A DNA stretch of 64,000 bases from JAHWKI01 sp035513575 (GTDB taxonomy: Bacteria > Gemmatimonadota > Gemmatimonadetes > Longimicrobiales > RSA9). The translations under genes and the position numbers were made by a program. This document shows, one piece after another, positions 23,052-31,866 of the stretch. Within the stretch, counting starts at the first letter, position 1. Every line of letters begins with the position of its first letter. Where the stretch lies: assembly GCA_035513575.1 (NCBI GenBank), contig DATKBW010000049.1:1-64000 (forward strand), in the 5' to 3' direction. The notes under the pieces were generated by a model, which did no database searches, was not told the origin of the DNA, and saw nothing but the letters and a program-made list of their open reading frames with translations.

Positions 23052-24812
23052 ATGACGAAGGACCCCAAGAGCGAATTCGCCGATCCGGATTCCGCGCGCC
23101 TCGGCGGCCGACCCCTCGCCTTCGCCGGCGTGGCCGCCGACGACCGGAGCTTCTTCGGTCATCCCCGCGGCCTGATGGTGCTGTTCTTCACGGAGATGTG
23201 GGAGCGCTTCTCCTACTACGGGATGCGGGCCCTCCTGATCCTCTTCATGACGGCGGCGATCGTGGAGGCGAACCCGGGGCTGGGGTTCGGCGTGGGGAGG
23301 GCCGCGGCCATCTACGGGCTCTACACCTCCATGGTGTACCTGCTGGCGCTCCCGGGCGGCTGGGTCGCGGACAACCTGTGGGGCCAGCGGAAGGCGGTGT
23401 TCGTCGGCGGGGTCATCATCGCCATGGGACACTTCACCCTGGCCGCGCCCCTGGTCGGGGTCCCCGACATCCCGTCCTTCTTCCTGGGGCTCTTCTTCAT
23501 CGTCATCGGCACGGGGCTGCTGAAGCCGAACGTCAGCACCATGGTCGGCGACCTCTACGCCAACCCGCAGGATGCCCGGACGGAGCACGAGCGGGACGAG
23601 TGGGGCGCGCGGCGGGACGCCGCGTTCTCCCTGTTCTACATGGGCATCAACATCGGGGCGGTGCTGGGCCCGTTCATCTGCGGCACGCTGGGCGAGGAGG
23701 TGAACTGGCACTGGGGCTTCTCAGCGGCGGGCTTCGGGATGATCCTGGGGCTGATCCAGTACCGCATGGGCGACCGCCACCTGGGCAACGCGGGCGCCCT
23801 CCGTGGCGACCCCGCGTCGCAGGAGGTGCGCGACCGCACGCGGCGGTTCTATCTGACCGCCGGCGGCGTTGCGGGCGCCGCCGCGCTGTTCATCTGGCTC
23901 TCCGTCAGCGGCATCCTGCCCGTGACGCTGCAGGGCTTCGCGACCTGGCTCGGCTACGGCATCCTGCTTCTCACGATCACCTTCTTCGCCTGGCTCATCT
24001 TCGGACTCGGCCTCGCGGCGGGGCTCCTGCTCCTGTGGGCGATCCTGATCCCGCTGCTGGGGGCGACCGGGGACGCCACCGTGGCGGCCCAGTGGGCGAC
24101 GGTCTCCACCCTGGGCGTCTTCCTCGTCGTCATGCTGGCGTCGGTGCTCCGGGGCGGAGAGAGGAACACCATCGAGCGGAAGCGTCTCATGGTGATCTTC
24201 TGGCTCTTCCTCCTGGCCGCCGTGTTCTGGTCGGGCTTCGAGCAGGCCGGCTCCTCGATGAACCTGTTCGCGGAAGACCTGACCGACCGCGTCTTCTTCG
24301 GCTGGCAGATGCCGACCACGTGGCTCCAGAACGTGAACCCCTTCTTCATCATCATCCTGGCGCCGGTGTTCGGCGCCATGTGGCAGTGGCTGGCCCGGCG
24401 GGACCGCAACCCGTCGATCCCGGTGAAGTTCGGCCTGGGGCTCCTGGGTCTCGCCGCCGGCTTCTTCGTGCTGTCGTGGGGCGCTTCTTACGCGACCGAT
24501 GCCACGCGCGTGTCGGTGGTCTGGCTCGTCGTCACATACTTCTTCCACACCTGCGGCGAGCTCGCGCTCTCCCCCGTCGGGCTCTCGTCGATGACCAAGC
24601 TCGCCCCGCCCGACCGCGTGGGGCAGATGATGGGCGTCTGGTTCATCGCCGCCGCGCTGGGGAACCTGTTCGCGGGGCTGGTCGCCGGGAACCTGGAAGT
24701 GTTGCCTCCCTCCGACCTGTTCCGGAGCGTCGCCATGTTCGCCGGCGCCGCCGGCCTCGTGGCCCTCTTCGTGAGCCCGTGGGTGAAGCGCCTGACGGGC
24801 GGGATCCAGTAG
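23052..24812 (+). CDS. POT/PTR2 proton-coupled oligopeptide transporter
   Basis: 586 aa with about 14 membrane helices. POT signatures are present: EMWERFSYYGMRALLILFM (the ExxER proton-coupling motif at ~45), GGWVADNLWGQRKAV, GTGLLKPNVSTMVGDLY and NIGAVLGPFICG. It imports di- and tripeptides with protons. Helices near residues 290-350 form an extra pair inserted between the two halves, as in many bacterial members. Upstream 22914-23051 has no convincing promoter. Together with the M28 peptidase, aspartase and AGCS symporter it points to peptide-based nutrition. Confidence 0.92.
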   Translation: MTKDPKSEFADPDSARLGGRPLAFAGVAADDRSFFGHPRGLMVLFFTEMWERFSYYGMRALLILFMTAAIVEANPGLGFGVGRAAAIYGLYTSMVYLLALPGGWVADNLWGQRKAVFVGGVIIAMGHFTLAAPLVGVPDIPSFFLGLFFIVIGTGLLKPNVSTMVGDLYANPQDARTEHERDEWGARRDAAFSLFYMGINIGAVLGPFICGTLGEEVNWHWGFSAAGFGMILGLIQYRMGDRHLGNAGALRGDPASQEVRDRTRRFYLTAGGVAGAAALFIWLSVSGILPVTLQGFATWLGYGILLLTITFFAWLIFGLGLAAGLLLLWAILIPLLGATGDATVAAQWATVSTLGVFLVVMLASVLRGGERNTIERKRLMVIFWLFLLAAVFWSGFEQAGSSMNLFAEDLTDRVFFGWQMPTTWLQNVNPFFIIILAPVFGAMWQWLARRDRNPSIPVKFGLGLLGLAAGFFVLSWGASYATDATRVSVVWLVVTYFFHTCGELALSPVGLSSMTKLAPPDRVGQMMGVWFIAAALGNLFAGLVAGNLEVLPPSDLFRSVAMFAGAAGLVALFVSPWVKRLTGGIQ

Positions 24813-24903
24813 GCGGGCAGGCCGGGCGAAGGACACGCCCGCGCGGGGGCGGGCCGTTCTCGCACCCGCGGGGTATTCCCCGCCGCACGGCTCCTGCCGC
24901 GCC

Positions 24904-26814
24904 ATGGAGAACATGGACACCTCGATCCTCAGGATCCTCCGCCGCCATCCGCTGACGCGGACCCTCTCCGCGGACGAGCGGAACTATCTGGTCTCGCTCG
25001 GCCGGGTGATCGGCTACCTGCCCGGGGCCTATATCTTCCACGAGAGCCAGCCGCGCCGTGCGTTCGGGATCCTGCTGAAGGGGCGGGTGGAGCTCCAGAC
25101 CGGACAGCGCGGCCGGCCGACCGTGCTGTCCGTCCTCGGCGCCGGGGACTCCTTCGGCGAGGGGAGCCTCCTCGACGACTACCCCCACTCCTCCTCCGCG
25201 CTCGTCCGGGAGCCGGCCGAGGTTCTCGAGATCCCGCGGGAGGTCATCGACCGTATCGCGGCGGAGCGGCCGGACCTCCATTCCCGGCTGGTCGCGGGAG
25301 CCGTCCAGCTGATCGTGGGGCAGGTCCGGTCCGCGAGCGGCCGCTTCGCGGGTCGCGAATCGGTCTACCTCTCCGGGGCGATCCGGCGGGAGCACGATCT
25401 CCTGGGGGACCGCGAGGTGCCGGACCGCAACTATTACGGCATCCAGACGCTGCGGGCCGTGGAAAACTTCCCCATCACGGGGATCGCCATCGCGCAGTAC
25501 CCGCAGCTGATCAATGCGCTGGCCGCGGTGAAGGAGGCGGCAGCAGAGGCGAACCGCGCCCTGGGGCTCCTCGAGGACGACGTCGCCGATGCCATCATCG
25601 CGGCGTGCCGCGAGATCCGCGGCGGCAGCCTGCACAACGAGTTCGTGGTGGACGTGATCCAGGGCGGCGCGGGGACGTCCACGAACATGAACGCCAACGA
25701 GGTGATCGCGAACCGGGCGCTGGAGCTGATGGGCCGGGGGCGCGGCGAATACGACGTCGTCCATCCCAACAACCACGTCAATCTCTCGCAATCCACGAAC
25801 GACGCCTACCCGACGGCGCTGAAGATCGCCGCCATCTGGTCGCTCCGGGACGTCGAGCAGGCCGTAGCCGCGCTCCGGGACGCCTTCCTGGCCAAGGCCG
25901 ATGAGTTCGCCGACATCGTGAAGATGGGGCGGACACAGCTCCAGGACGCCGTCCCCATGACCCTCGGGCAGGAGTTCCACGCGTTCGGTGTGACGCTGGG
26001 CGAGGAGATCGAGCGGCTGAGGACGGCGGCAGCGCTGATCCGCGAGATCAACATGGGTGCGACGGCCATCGGGACGGGGATCAACACGGACCCGGGCTAC
26101 GCGGAGGCGGTGAGGGCGGAGCTGTCGCGGGTGACGGGGCTGGACCTGATCACGAGTCCGGACCTGGTGGAAGCGACACAGGACACCGGCGCCTTCGTCC
26201 ATCTGTCCGGCACGCTGAAGCGCGTGGCCGTCAAGCTGTCGAAGATCTGCAACGACCTCCGGCTGCTGGCCAGCGGCCCCCGGGCGGGGCTGGCCGAGAT
26301 CCGGCTCCCGGCCATGCAGCCGGGGTCCAGCATCATGCCGGGGAAGGTGAACCCGGTCATCCCGGAGATGGTCAACCAGGTCTGCTTCCAGGTCGTCGGC
26401 AACGACCTGACGGTGACCATGGCGGCGGAAGCGGGCCAGCTCCAGCTCAACGTGTTCGAGCCGGTCATCGCTTTCAACATCTTCCAGTCCGTGGACATGC
26501 TGGTCCAGGCGTGCATCGTGCTGCGGGAGCGTTGCGTGGTGGGCATCGAGGCGGACCGCGAGCGGATCCGCGAGCTGCTCGAGCACAGCATCGGCGTGGT
26601 CACGGCCCTCGTGCCCTACCTCGGCTACGAGCGCGCGACCGCGGTGGCGCGGGAAGCGCTGGAGTCCCACCGCGGCGTCTACGAGCTGGTGCTCGAAAAG
26701 GAGTGGATGACCCGCGACGAGCTGGACGATGTGCTCTCGCCGGACGCCATGACCAGGCCCCGCGGCCTGCACCCCGAGCGACGGCGCGCGGATCGTCGGC
26801 GCAAAGGCACCTGA
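24904..26814 (+). CDS. aspA: Aspartate ammonia-lyase fused to an N-terminal cyclic-nucleotide-binding domain
   Basis: 636 aa; ordinary aspartases are ~470 aa. Residues ~20-135 form a CRP-like cNMP-binding domain: IFHESQPRRAFGILLKGRVE and the phosphate-binding block GAGDSFGEGSLLDD. Residues ~155-620 are the fumarase/aspartase fold: DRNYYGIQTLRAVENFPITG, GAGTSTNMNANEVIANRALE, the general-base loop GSSIMPGKVNPVIPE (~475). It converts L-aspartate to fumarate and ammonia. Whether cAMP or cGMP binds is open: the Arg that contacts the phosphate in CRP (RTxxR after the E) is replaced by SSSALVRE, which keeps only part of the pattern. The C-terminal tail (RRRADRRRKGT) is basic. Confidence 0.9.
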   Translation: MENMDTSILRILRRHPLTRTLSADERNYLVSLGRVIGYLPGAYIFHESQPRRAFGILLKGRVELQTGQRGRPTVLSVLGAGDSFGEGSLLDDYPHSSSALVREPAEVLEIPREVIDRIAAERPDLHSRLVAGAVQLIVGQVRSASGRFAGRESVYLSGAIRREHDLLGDREVPDRNYYGIQTLRAVENFPITGIAIAQYPQLINALAAVKEAAAEANRALGLLEDDVADAIIAACREIRGGSLHNEFVVDVIQGGAGTSTNMNANEVIANRALELMGRGRGEYDVVHPNNHVNLSQSTNDAYPTALKIAAIWSLRDVEQAVAALRDAFLAKADEFADIVKMGRTQLQDAVPMTLGQEFHAFGVTLGEEIERLRTAAALIREINMGATAIGTGINTDPGYAEAVRAELSRVTGLDLITSPDLVEATQDTGAFVHLSGTLKRVAVKLSKICNDLRLLASGPRAGLAEIRLPAMQPGSSIMPGKVNPVIPEMVNQVCFQVVGNDLTVTMAAEAGQLQLNVFEPVIAFNIFQSVDMLVQACIVLRERCVVGIEADRERIRELLEHSIGVVTALVPYLGYERATAVAREALESHRGVYELVLEKEWMTRDELDDVLSPDAMTRPRGLHPERRRADRRRKGT

Positions 26815-26830
26815 GCCCGGTTGCCCGGGA

Positions 26831-26860
26831 TTTGCACCCCCTGTCCCGCCGGACTACCTT
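26831..26860 (+). promoter_or_regulatory. Promoter-like pair before the acidic small ORF
   Basis: TTTGCA (26831-26836), 18-bp spacer, TACCTT (26855-26860). It has the same -35 and spacing as the candidate paa promoter. A near-perfect inverted repeat follows (CCGGGGTC G GACCCCGG, ~26871-26887). Confidence 0.35.
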
Positions 26861-26961
26861 CGGGGTTCGGCCGGGGTCGGACCCCGGCGCATCCGGACCC
26901 CCGGGACCGACCGGGTCCTCGGGGGGAATCGCGTGGGGCCGCCCCGTGTCCGCTACAGCCG

Positions 26962-27291
26962 ATGGAGACGGTGGAGTCGCCGCTGTGCCGTCGGCCTTTT
27001 CATGCCACACAGCAGGGAGCGCGAGTGGGCGTTTCGCAGGCGAGCCTGGTTCCGGAGAACGTCCCGCAAGCGTGCGGGCGGCCGGCCGTTCCGGTGCCCC
27101 CTGTCGAGCCGCGCTCCGCCATTCGGGTCCGGCCGGAGGATCGCAGCCACCTCCTCCGCCGCGCCCCCCGCTCCACTTACTTCGACAGCGAAGAGGAGGA
27201 GGAGGAGGACGGCATCCGGCTGCGGCGGCAGCGTCGCCTGAACTCCTCCTTCAGCGAGATCCCCCCGCTGGCCCGGAACGGCCGCCGCTGA
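26962..27291 (+). CDS. Possible small protein with an acidic run (uncertain)
   Basis: 109 codons from ATG 26962. The N-terminal half is nondescript; the C-terminal part reads STYFDSEEEEEEDGIRLRRQ and then RLNSSFSEIPPLARNGRR, i.e. a Glu run flanked by aromatic and basic residues. A promoter-like pair lies 100 bp upstream, but there is no ribosome-binding site, and the last 41 bp overlap the convergent GAF gene. It may be a real small protein or an accident of GC-rich sequence. No family recognised. Confidence 0.3.
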   Translation: METVESPLCRRPFHATQQGARVGVSQASLVPENVPQACGRPAVPVPPVEPRSAIRVRPEDRSHLLRRAPRSTYFDSEEEEEEDGIRLRRQRRLNSSFSEIPPLARNGRR

Positions 27292-27991
27292 GACCTCCGT
27301 TTTCGCCCCCACGCTCCCGGTCCGGTCGCCGCACCTGCTCGAGCGTGGCCTCGGTGTCGGTGAGACGCAGGCGCAGCGCCTCGTTCTCCCGCTCGAGAGC
27401 CAGGCTCCTCGACTCCAGGTCGGCCATGAGCCGTGCCCGCTCCGCTGTGGCGGCCAGCTGGTGGGCCACGACCTCCAGCAGCTCCCGGTCCTCCGGCGCG
27501 AACCGGCGCTCCCCGGTGAAATAGAAGCTGAGCGCGCCGAACGCCCGGGACTCCACCGCGAGTGGAAGGGCGACCATCGACGCGAACCCGAGCTCCCGGG
27601 CGGGCTCCCACCATTCCGCGAGGGACGGGTCCGCGAACACGTCCGAGACCTCGACCGCGTGGTTCCGCCCGACGGCCTTTCCTGTCGGGCCGCGCCCCAC
27701 CATGATCCGGATCTCGCCCAGCCAGCGCGCGGCCGACTGCGGCCAGTTGTGCGCACACACCAGCCGCAGCAGCCGCGGATCATCCCGGTCCCTCAGAAAT
27801 ACGGACGCGAACGAGGCGCCGAGCTGCGGCGTGACGCGGGCGAGCGCGCGACGGTACACCTCGAGGGGCGTGGACGCCGTGAGGAACGCGTCGGCGATGT
27901 CGCGGGCGACCTCCAGCTCGCGCTCTCGCAGCCGGGCCGAGCCCGGGCCGCGATCTCCTCCACCACGGTCGCGTCGATCGCTCACGGGCAC
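27251..27991 (-). CDS. GAF-domain sensory protein
   Basis: About 246 aa from GTG at 27991 (a second GTG is at 27985; the frame stays open to 28168 but that part overlaps the HU promoter and looks non-protein-like). A GAF domain covers ~35-185: LGASFASVFLRDRD, GRGPTGKAVGRNHAVEVSDV, GFASMVALPLAVESRAFGAL, APEDRELLEVVAHQLAATAE. A short coiled coil follows (LESRSLALERENEALRLRL). There is no output domain, so it would act by ligand sensing and protein contact. Convergent with the small acidic ORF and divergent from HU. Confidence 0.75.
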   Translation of the reverse strand: MPVSDRRDRGGGDRGPGSARLRERELEVARDIADAFLTASTPLEVYRRALARVTPQLGASFASVFLRDRDDPRLLRLVCAHNWPQSAARWLGEIRIMVGRGPTGKAVGRNHAVEVSDVFADPSLAEWWEPARELGFASMVALPLAVESRAFGALSFYFTGERRFAPEDRELLEVVAHQLAATAERARLMADLESRSLALERENEALRLRLTDTEATLEQVRRPDRERGGENGGLSGGRSGPAGGSR

Positions 27992-28058
27992 TTCGGGCTG
28001 AGGAAAAGTGGAACCCGCAACGCCTCCGATTGCCTCCTTCGCACACGGCGATTTTCCC

Positions 28059-28087
28059 TTGACGCACTCCGGGAGCCGCCCTACTGT
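28059..28087 (+). promoter_or_regulatory. Candidate promoter of the HU gene
   Basis: TTGACG (28059-28064), 17-bp spacer, TACTGT (28082-28087), about 100 bp before the HU start. A close sigma-70-like -35; the -10 keeps T-A-----T positions 1, 2 and 6. Confidence 0.5.
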
Positions 28088-28185
28088 ATCGGAGCCTTCT
28101 GGCCAGGCCGGTTGCGGAAAAACGTGGGATCTACGAGCAGATCCGGCAAGTTCCGGCCCCTCGTTCACACTTCAGGAGTGGCTCA

Positions 28186-28473
28186 ATGAACAAGTCCGAG
28201 CTGGTGCAGTCCCTGGCGAGCAAGACCGACATGACGAAGGCGGATGCGCAGCGCGCCATCGACGCACTGTTCAATCCCAAGGACGGCATCGTGACGCGGG
28301 CCCTGAAGAAGGGCGAGCGCATCCAGATCACGGGCTTCGGGACCTTCGAGACCCGGCAGCGGAAGGCCCGCACGGGGCGCAACCCGCGGACCGGCAAGGA
28401 GATCAAGATCGGACCCACCAGGAGCCCGTCCTTCCGCCCCGGCAAGGCCCTCAAGGACGCGATCAAGAAGTAG
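28186..28473 (+). CDS. DNA-binding protein HU/IHF family
   Basis: 95 aa, typical HU length. The dimer core is at the N-terminus (MNKSELVQSLASKTDMTKAD), and the DNA-bending arm is at the end of the central strands: RIQITGFGTFETRQRKARTG, RNPRTGKEIKIG, then FRPGKALKDAIKK. It compacts and bends chromosomal DNA. A consensus AGGAG lies 9 bp before the ATG. Single-gene unit, with its own promoter at 28059. Confidence 0.95.
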   Translation: MNKSELVQSLASKTDMTKADAQRAIDALFNPKDGIVTRALKKGERIQITGFGTFETRQRKARTGRNPRTGKEIKIGPTRSPSFRPGKALKDAIKK

Positions 28474-28544
28474 CCGTCGCGGTTTCGACAGCGCGCGACG
28501 GAAGGGGCCACGCCGCATCTCCTCGCGACGCGGCCCTCCGTGCA

Positions 28545-30284
28545 TCAGGATCCGCCGCGTCCGGACCCGTCCGGCCGACGCCCGCCCGGCCTGGACCCGC
28601 CCGGTCGTGACCCCCCTGACCGGGACCCGCCGGGCCGGGACCCGCCGGGCCGCGGACGACCGCCCGAGCCACCCTTCGGGCCGCGCGCTCCCCCGGACCC
28701 TGCGCGAGGGCCGCCGCCGGTCGCTCCTGCCGCGCGGTCCTTGCGGTCGTAGTCCACCCGCAGGCTGCGGCCCTTGAGTGTGCGGCCGTTCAGCGCCTGG
28801 ATGATGCGGTCGGCGTCGGTGCTCACCACCTCCACCGTGCTGTGGCTCTCCCGGATATCGATCCGCCCCACCGTCTCGCCGGTCACGTCGGCTTCGCCCG
28901 TGATGGCGCCGACCAGGTCCCCCGGGTTCACGTCATCGCGCTGGCCCACGCTGATGAAGAGGCGCACGAACGCAGCGCCCCGGGCCGGTGCCCCGGCCGC
29001 CGAGGCGACGGCGCCCCCGGACCCCGCTGCGGCTGCGCCCCCGGCCGCAGCGGCCGTTCCCGCGGCCCGCGGCCCCAGGCCCCCGGCTGTGCGCGCGAGG
29101 TAGAGGGCGGCGGCGGCGACCTCGGGGGCCGGGTGCTCCTCGAGGAGGGGCTCGATCAGGGAGAGGTAGGCCGCGAGGTCCGCCTCCCGGAGCGCGACCC
29201 GAAGCGCGTTGCGGGCCGTTTCGGCGGCGTCGTCGGCGCCCGGGCGGGGCAGCACCTGCGATCGCAGGCGGAAACGGGCGCGGGCGGCGATGCGGCGGAG
29301 GTGCGGGAGCTCCGCGGGCGTCACCAGCACGCTGCCGCCGCTCCGGTGCAGGTCCGCCAGCATCTCCGCGTCGAACGGCACGTCGGCGGAGATCACGGTC
29401 GCGCGCGTCGACCGCCGGTCTGCCTCGGCGGCGGAGAGGACCAGGAGTCGCCGTTCGCCCGCGCCCTCCTGCTCCCCGCCGGCTGCGGCCGCGCCTTCCA
29501 GGGCGACGCCGCGCCCCGCCAGCTCCTCGCCGAGCCGGGTCGCCCGCCCTCGCGTGCGGCAGATCACGGCCACCTCGCCGCCCGGGGCGCCCGAAGCGAG
29601 GGCGACGAGGGCGGCCGGCTTCTCCGACTCGCTAGCGACCGCGTAGCCGACCTCGCCCGTGGTCTCCGGCTCCTCCGCCGGGCGGGGCGGGATGGTGAGC
29701 GCCTTCCGGACGTGGCCCTCGACATACTCCGGCACCGGCCGCCCGAGCTCGCCGGTGATGATGATCTTCTGCCCCACCCCGGTGACGGAGTCGGTCAACG
29801 TCCGAACGGCGCCCCAACCGCCGAGCTCGTGGATGCGGTCGGCGCCGCCGACCACGAGGATGGCGACGGAATCGAGCTTCAGGGCGGAGTCGCGGACCGC
29901 GCCGAGGGCGGCAGCGGGCGTGGCGACGAGGAGCTGGGCGGGCCGGTCCGTCCACCCGGCGGCGAGGGCGCGGACGGTCAGGCCGGCCGGCGCGGCCAGG
30001 CGGGCGAGGGTGGCGGCGGTGCGGGAGACCTCGTCGGTGGAAGGGGCGAGGACCAGGACGGCCGGAGTGGCGTCGTCCTCGAGGGACGCGAGCCGGTCGA
30101 GGACGGCGAGCCCCCATGCCCCGGTTACGCCCGCGCCGGTGGACGCGTGCAGGATGCCGTTGTTGCCGCGCCGGAGGACGGGTACGGCGTCCCGCTGGAG
30201 CCCCGCGGGCGTCTCCCAGCCCATGTCGTGCGCGCCCGCGCACAGCTCGGGCGCTATCCCGAGATCTTCGAACGTCGCCGCCAT
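28545..30284 (-). CDS. DEAD-box-derived protein with lost ATPase motifs and a DbpA-type RNA-binding domain
   Basis: 579 aa. The N-terminal ~390 residues keep the shape of a DEAD-box helicase: Phe of the Q motif (FEDLGI, residue 5), GW(E)TP and Gln at 30. But motif I reads ASTGAGVTGAW (residues 47-57), with Val where GKT has the essential Lys; motif II reads VVGGADRI (144-151), i.e. GGAD in place of DEAD; motif III SAT is ITGE. Without the Walker Lys and Asp-Glu it should not hydrolyse ATP. Residues ~455-530 form a DbpA C-terminal RRM-like domain (VRLFISVGQRDDVNPGDLVG; HSTVEVVS; LKGRSLRVDYDRKD), followed by a ~40-residue Gly/Arg/Ser-rich tail. It probably binds structured RNA without unwinding it. 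Confidence 0.85.
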   Translation of the reverse strand: MAATFEDLGIAPELCAGAHDMGWETPAGLQRDAVPVLRRGNNGILHASTGAGVTGAWGLAVLDRLASLEDDATPAVLVLAPSTDEVSRTAATLARLAAPAGLTVRALAAGWTDRPAQLLVATPAAALGAVRDSALKLDSVAILVVGGADRIHELGGWGAVRTLTDSVTGVGQKIIITGELGRPVPEYVEGHVRKALTIPPRPAEEPETTGEVGYAVASESEKPAALVALASGAPGGEVAVICRTRGRATRLGEELAGRGVALEGAAAAGGEQEGAGERRLLVLSAAEADRRSTRATVISADVPFDAEMLADLHRSGGSVLVTPAELPHLRRIAARARFRLRSQVLPRPGADDAAETARNALRVALREADLAAYLSLIEPLLEEHPAPEVAAAALYLARTAGGLGPRAAGTAAAAGGAAAAGSGGAVASAAGAPARGAAFVRLFISVGQRDDVNPGDLVGAITGEADVTGETVGRIDIRESHSTVEVVSTDADRIIQALNGRTLKGRSLRVDYDRKDRAAGATGGGPRAGSGGARGPKGGSGGRPRPGGSRPGGSRSGGSRPGGSRPGGRRPDGSGRGGS

Positions 30285-30392
30285 GCCGCCTCACCCCTGT
30301 TGTCAACGCGCGTGTCGTCCGCCATCCCCTGCCGGGGGGCGGTGAATATAGCAGGGTTGCAGGAGCGGTGCCGGGTCCGGTAGGATCGCGCC

Positions 30393-31790
30393 ATGGCGGC
30401 GCTGCATGATCTGCTCGGGCGGGCGAGCGACGTGGTCTGGGGGGTGCCGACCATCGTGCTGCTGCTCGGCACCGGACTGTACCTCACCATCGTCCTGCGT
30501 GGCGTGCAGTTCCGCAAGCTCGGTCCGGCGCTCCGGCTGGCGCTGATCGAGCGGAAGGAGGAGGGAGCCGAGGGCGACATCACCCACTTCCAGGCGCTCA
30601 TGACCGCGCTCGCCGCGACGGTGGGCGTCGGCAACATCGCGGGTGTGGCCACGGCCATCGCCTCGGGTGGCCCGGGGGCGCTGTTCTGGATGTGGATCAC
30701 GGCGCTGTTCGGGATGGCGACGAAATACGCGGAGGCGCTGCTCGGGGTCCACTACCGCGAGGTGGACGAGCGGGGGGACATGGCGGGTGGCCCCATGTAC
30801 TATCTCTCCCGGGGGGTGGGTGGACGTGTCGGTCGTTTCCTCGGTGGGGCTTTCGCGCTGTTCACCGCCATCGCGGCCTTCGGGATCGGGTGCATGGTCC
30901 AGAGCAACTCGGTGGCCGACGCCCTGCGGAGCTCCTTCGCGATCCCCCCCCTGGCCACCGGCGTCGTCATCGCCACCCTCGCCGGCCTCGTGATCCTGGG
31001 CGGGATCCGCTCCATCGGCCGCGTGGCCGGCACGTTCGTGCCCATCATGATCGCGTTCTACATGGCCGGCGGGCTGATCGTCCTCGCGATCAACTGGCGG
31101 GGCCTCGACGACATCGCCGTCCATGTCTTCCGGGAGGCCTTCACCGAGACCGCCGCAGTGGGCGGCTTCCTCGGCGCCTCGGTGCGGGAGGCGATCCGGT
31201 GGGGCTTCGCACGGGGCATCTTCTCCAACGAGTCGGGGCTCGGCACGGGCGGGATCGCCGCCGCCGCCGCCCAGACCCGAACGGCCCCGGCGCAGGCGCT
31301 CGTGTCCATGACCCAGACGTTCATCGACACCGTGGTCGTCTGCACCATCACGGGGTTCACCATCATCGCCACCGGCGCCTACACCCGCGTCGACCCGGCC
31401 ACGGGGCTCGCGCTGACCGGGGCGCCGCTGACGGTGGCGGCGTTCCGGACGGGGCTGCCCGGCCAGCTGGGCGGGTACATCGTCTCGGTGGGGCTCGCGT
31501 TCTTCGCGTTCTCCACGATCCTCGGCTGGGCCTATTACGGCGAGCGCGCCGTGGAGTACCTGTTCGGGGTCCGCGCCACGAGGCCGTACCGCCTGCTCTT
31601 CATCCTGGCCGCGTTCACCGGCGCGGCGGTGCTCCAGCTCGGCACGACGACGGGATTCGAGCTGGTCTGGAGCTTCAGCGACATCTTCAATGGCGCGATG
31701 GCGTTCCCCAACCTCATCGGGCTCCTGCTGCTGTCCGGCGTCGTGGCCCGGGAGACCCGGCGGGCGTTCGGAGAGGAGCGCTCCGACTGA
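30393..31790 (+). CDS. AGCS-family sodium:alanine/glycine symporter
   Basis: 465 aa, 10-11 membrane helices. Family signatures: GGVQF-like VLRGVQFRKLG at ~40, ALMTALAATVGVGNIAGVAT (~70-90), GMATKYAEALLGVHYRE, GGPMYYL and RGIFSNESGLGTGGIAAAAA (~275). It imports small neutral amino acids with sodium. It is divergent from the pseudo-helicase; the 108 bp between them contain AATATAG at ~30343-30349, usable as a -10 box on either strand. Confidence 0.93.
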   Translation: MAALHDLLGRASDVVWGVPTIVLLLGTGLYLTIVLRGVQFRKLGPALRLALIERKEEGAEGDITHFQALMTALAATVGVGNIAGVATAIASGGPGALFWMWITALFGMATKYAEALLGVHYREVDERGDMAGGPMYYLSRGVGGRVGRFLGGAFALFTAIAAFGIGCMVQSNSVADALRSSFAIPPLATGVVIATLAGLVILGGIRSIGRVAGTFVPIMIAFYMAGGLIVLAINWRGLDDIAVHVFREAFTETAAVGGFLGASVREAIRWGFARGIFSNESGLGTGGIAAAAAQTRTAPAQALVSMTQTFIDTVVVCTITGFTIIATGAYTRVDPATGLALTGAPLTVAAFRTGLPGQLGGYIVSVGLAFFAFSTILGWAYYGERAVEYLFGVRATRPYRLLFILAAFTGAAVLQLGTTTGFELVWSFSDIFNGAMAFPNLIGLLLLSGVVARETRRAFGEERSD

Positions 31791-31814
31791 CTGGAACCGA
31801 CCCCGCATGGCGCC

Positions 31815-31820
31815 TATCTT
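31815..31820 (+). promoter_or_regulatory. TATCTT -10-like box upstream of the DUF1028 gene
   Basis: TATCTT, 18 bp after CTGGAA (31791-31796). A box here would place transcription start near 31827, after the ATG at 31807, which supports the GTG at 31867 as the true start. Confidence 0.3.
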
Positions 31821-31866
31821 CCTTTCCCGTCCGAACTCGAACCCGAACGCACAAGTGAGGTCGGCT

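Noticed and set aside
31690..31866. Upstream start of the DUF1028 protein
   Set aside because: It overlaps the AGCS gene end and lacks a signal peptide; the GTG at 31867 starts a clean one.
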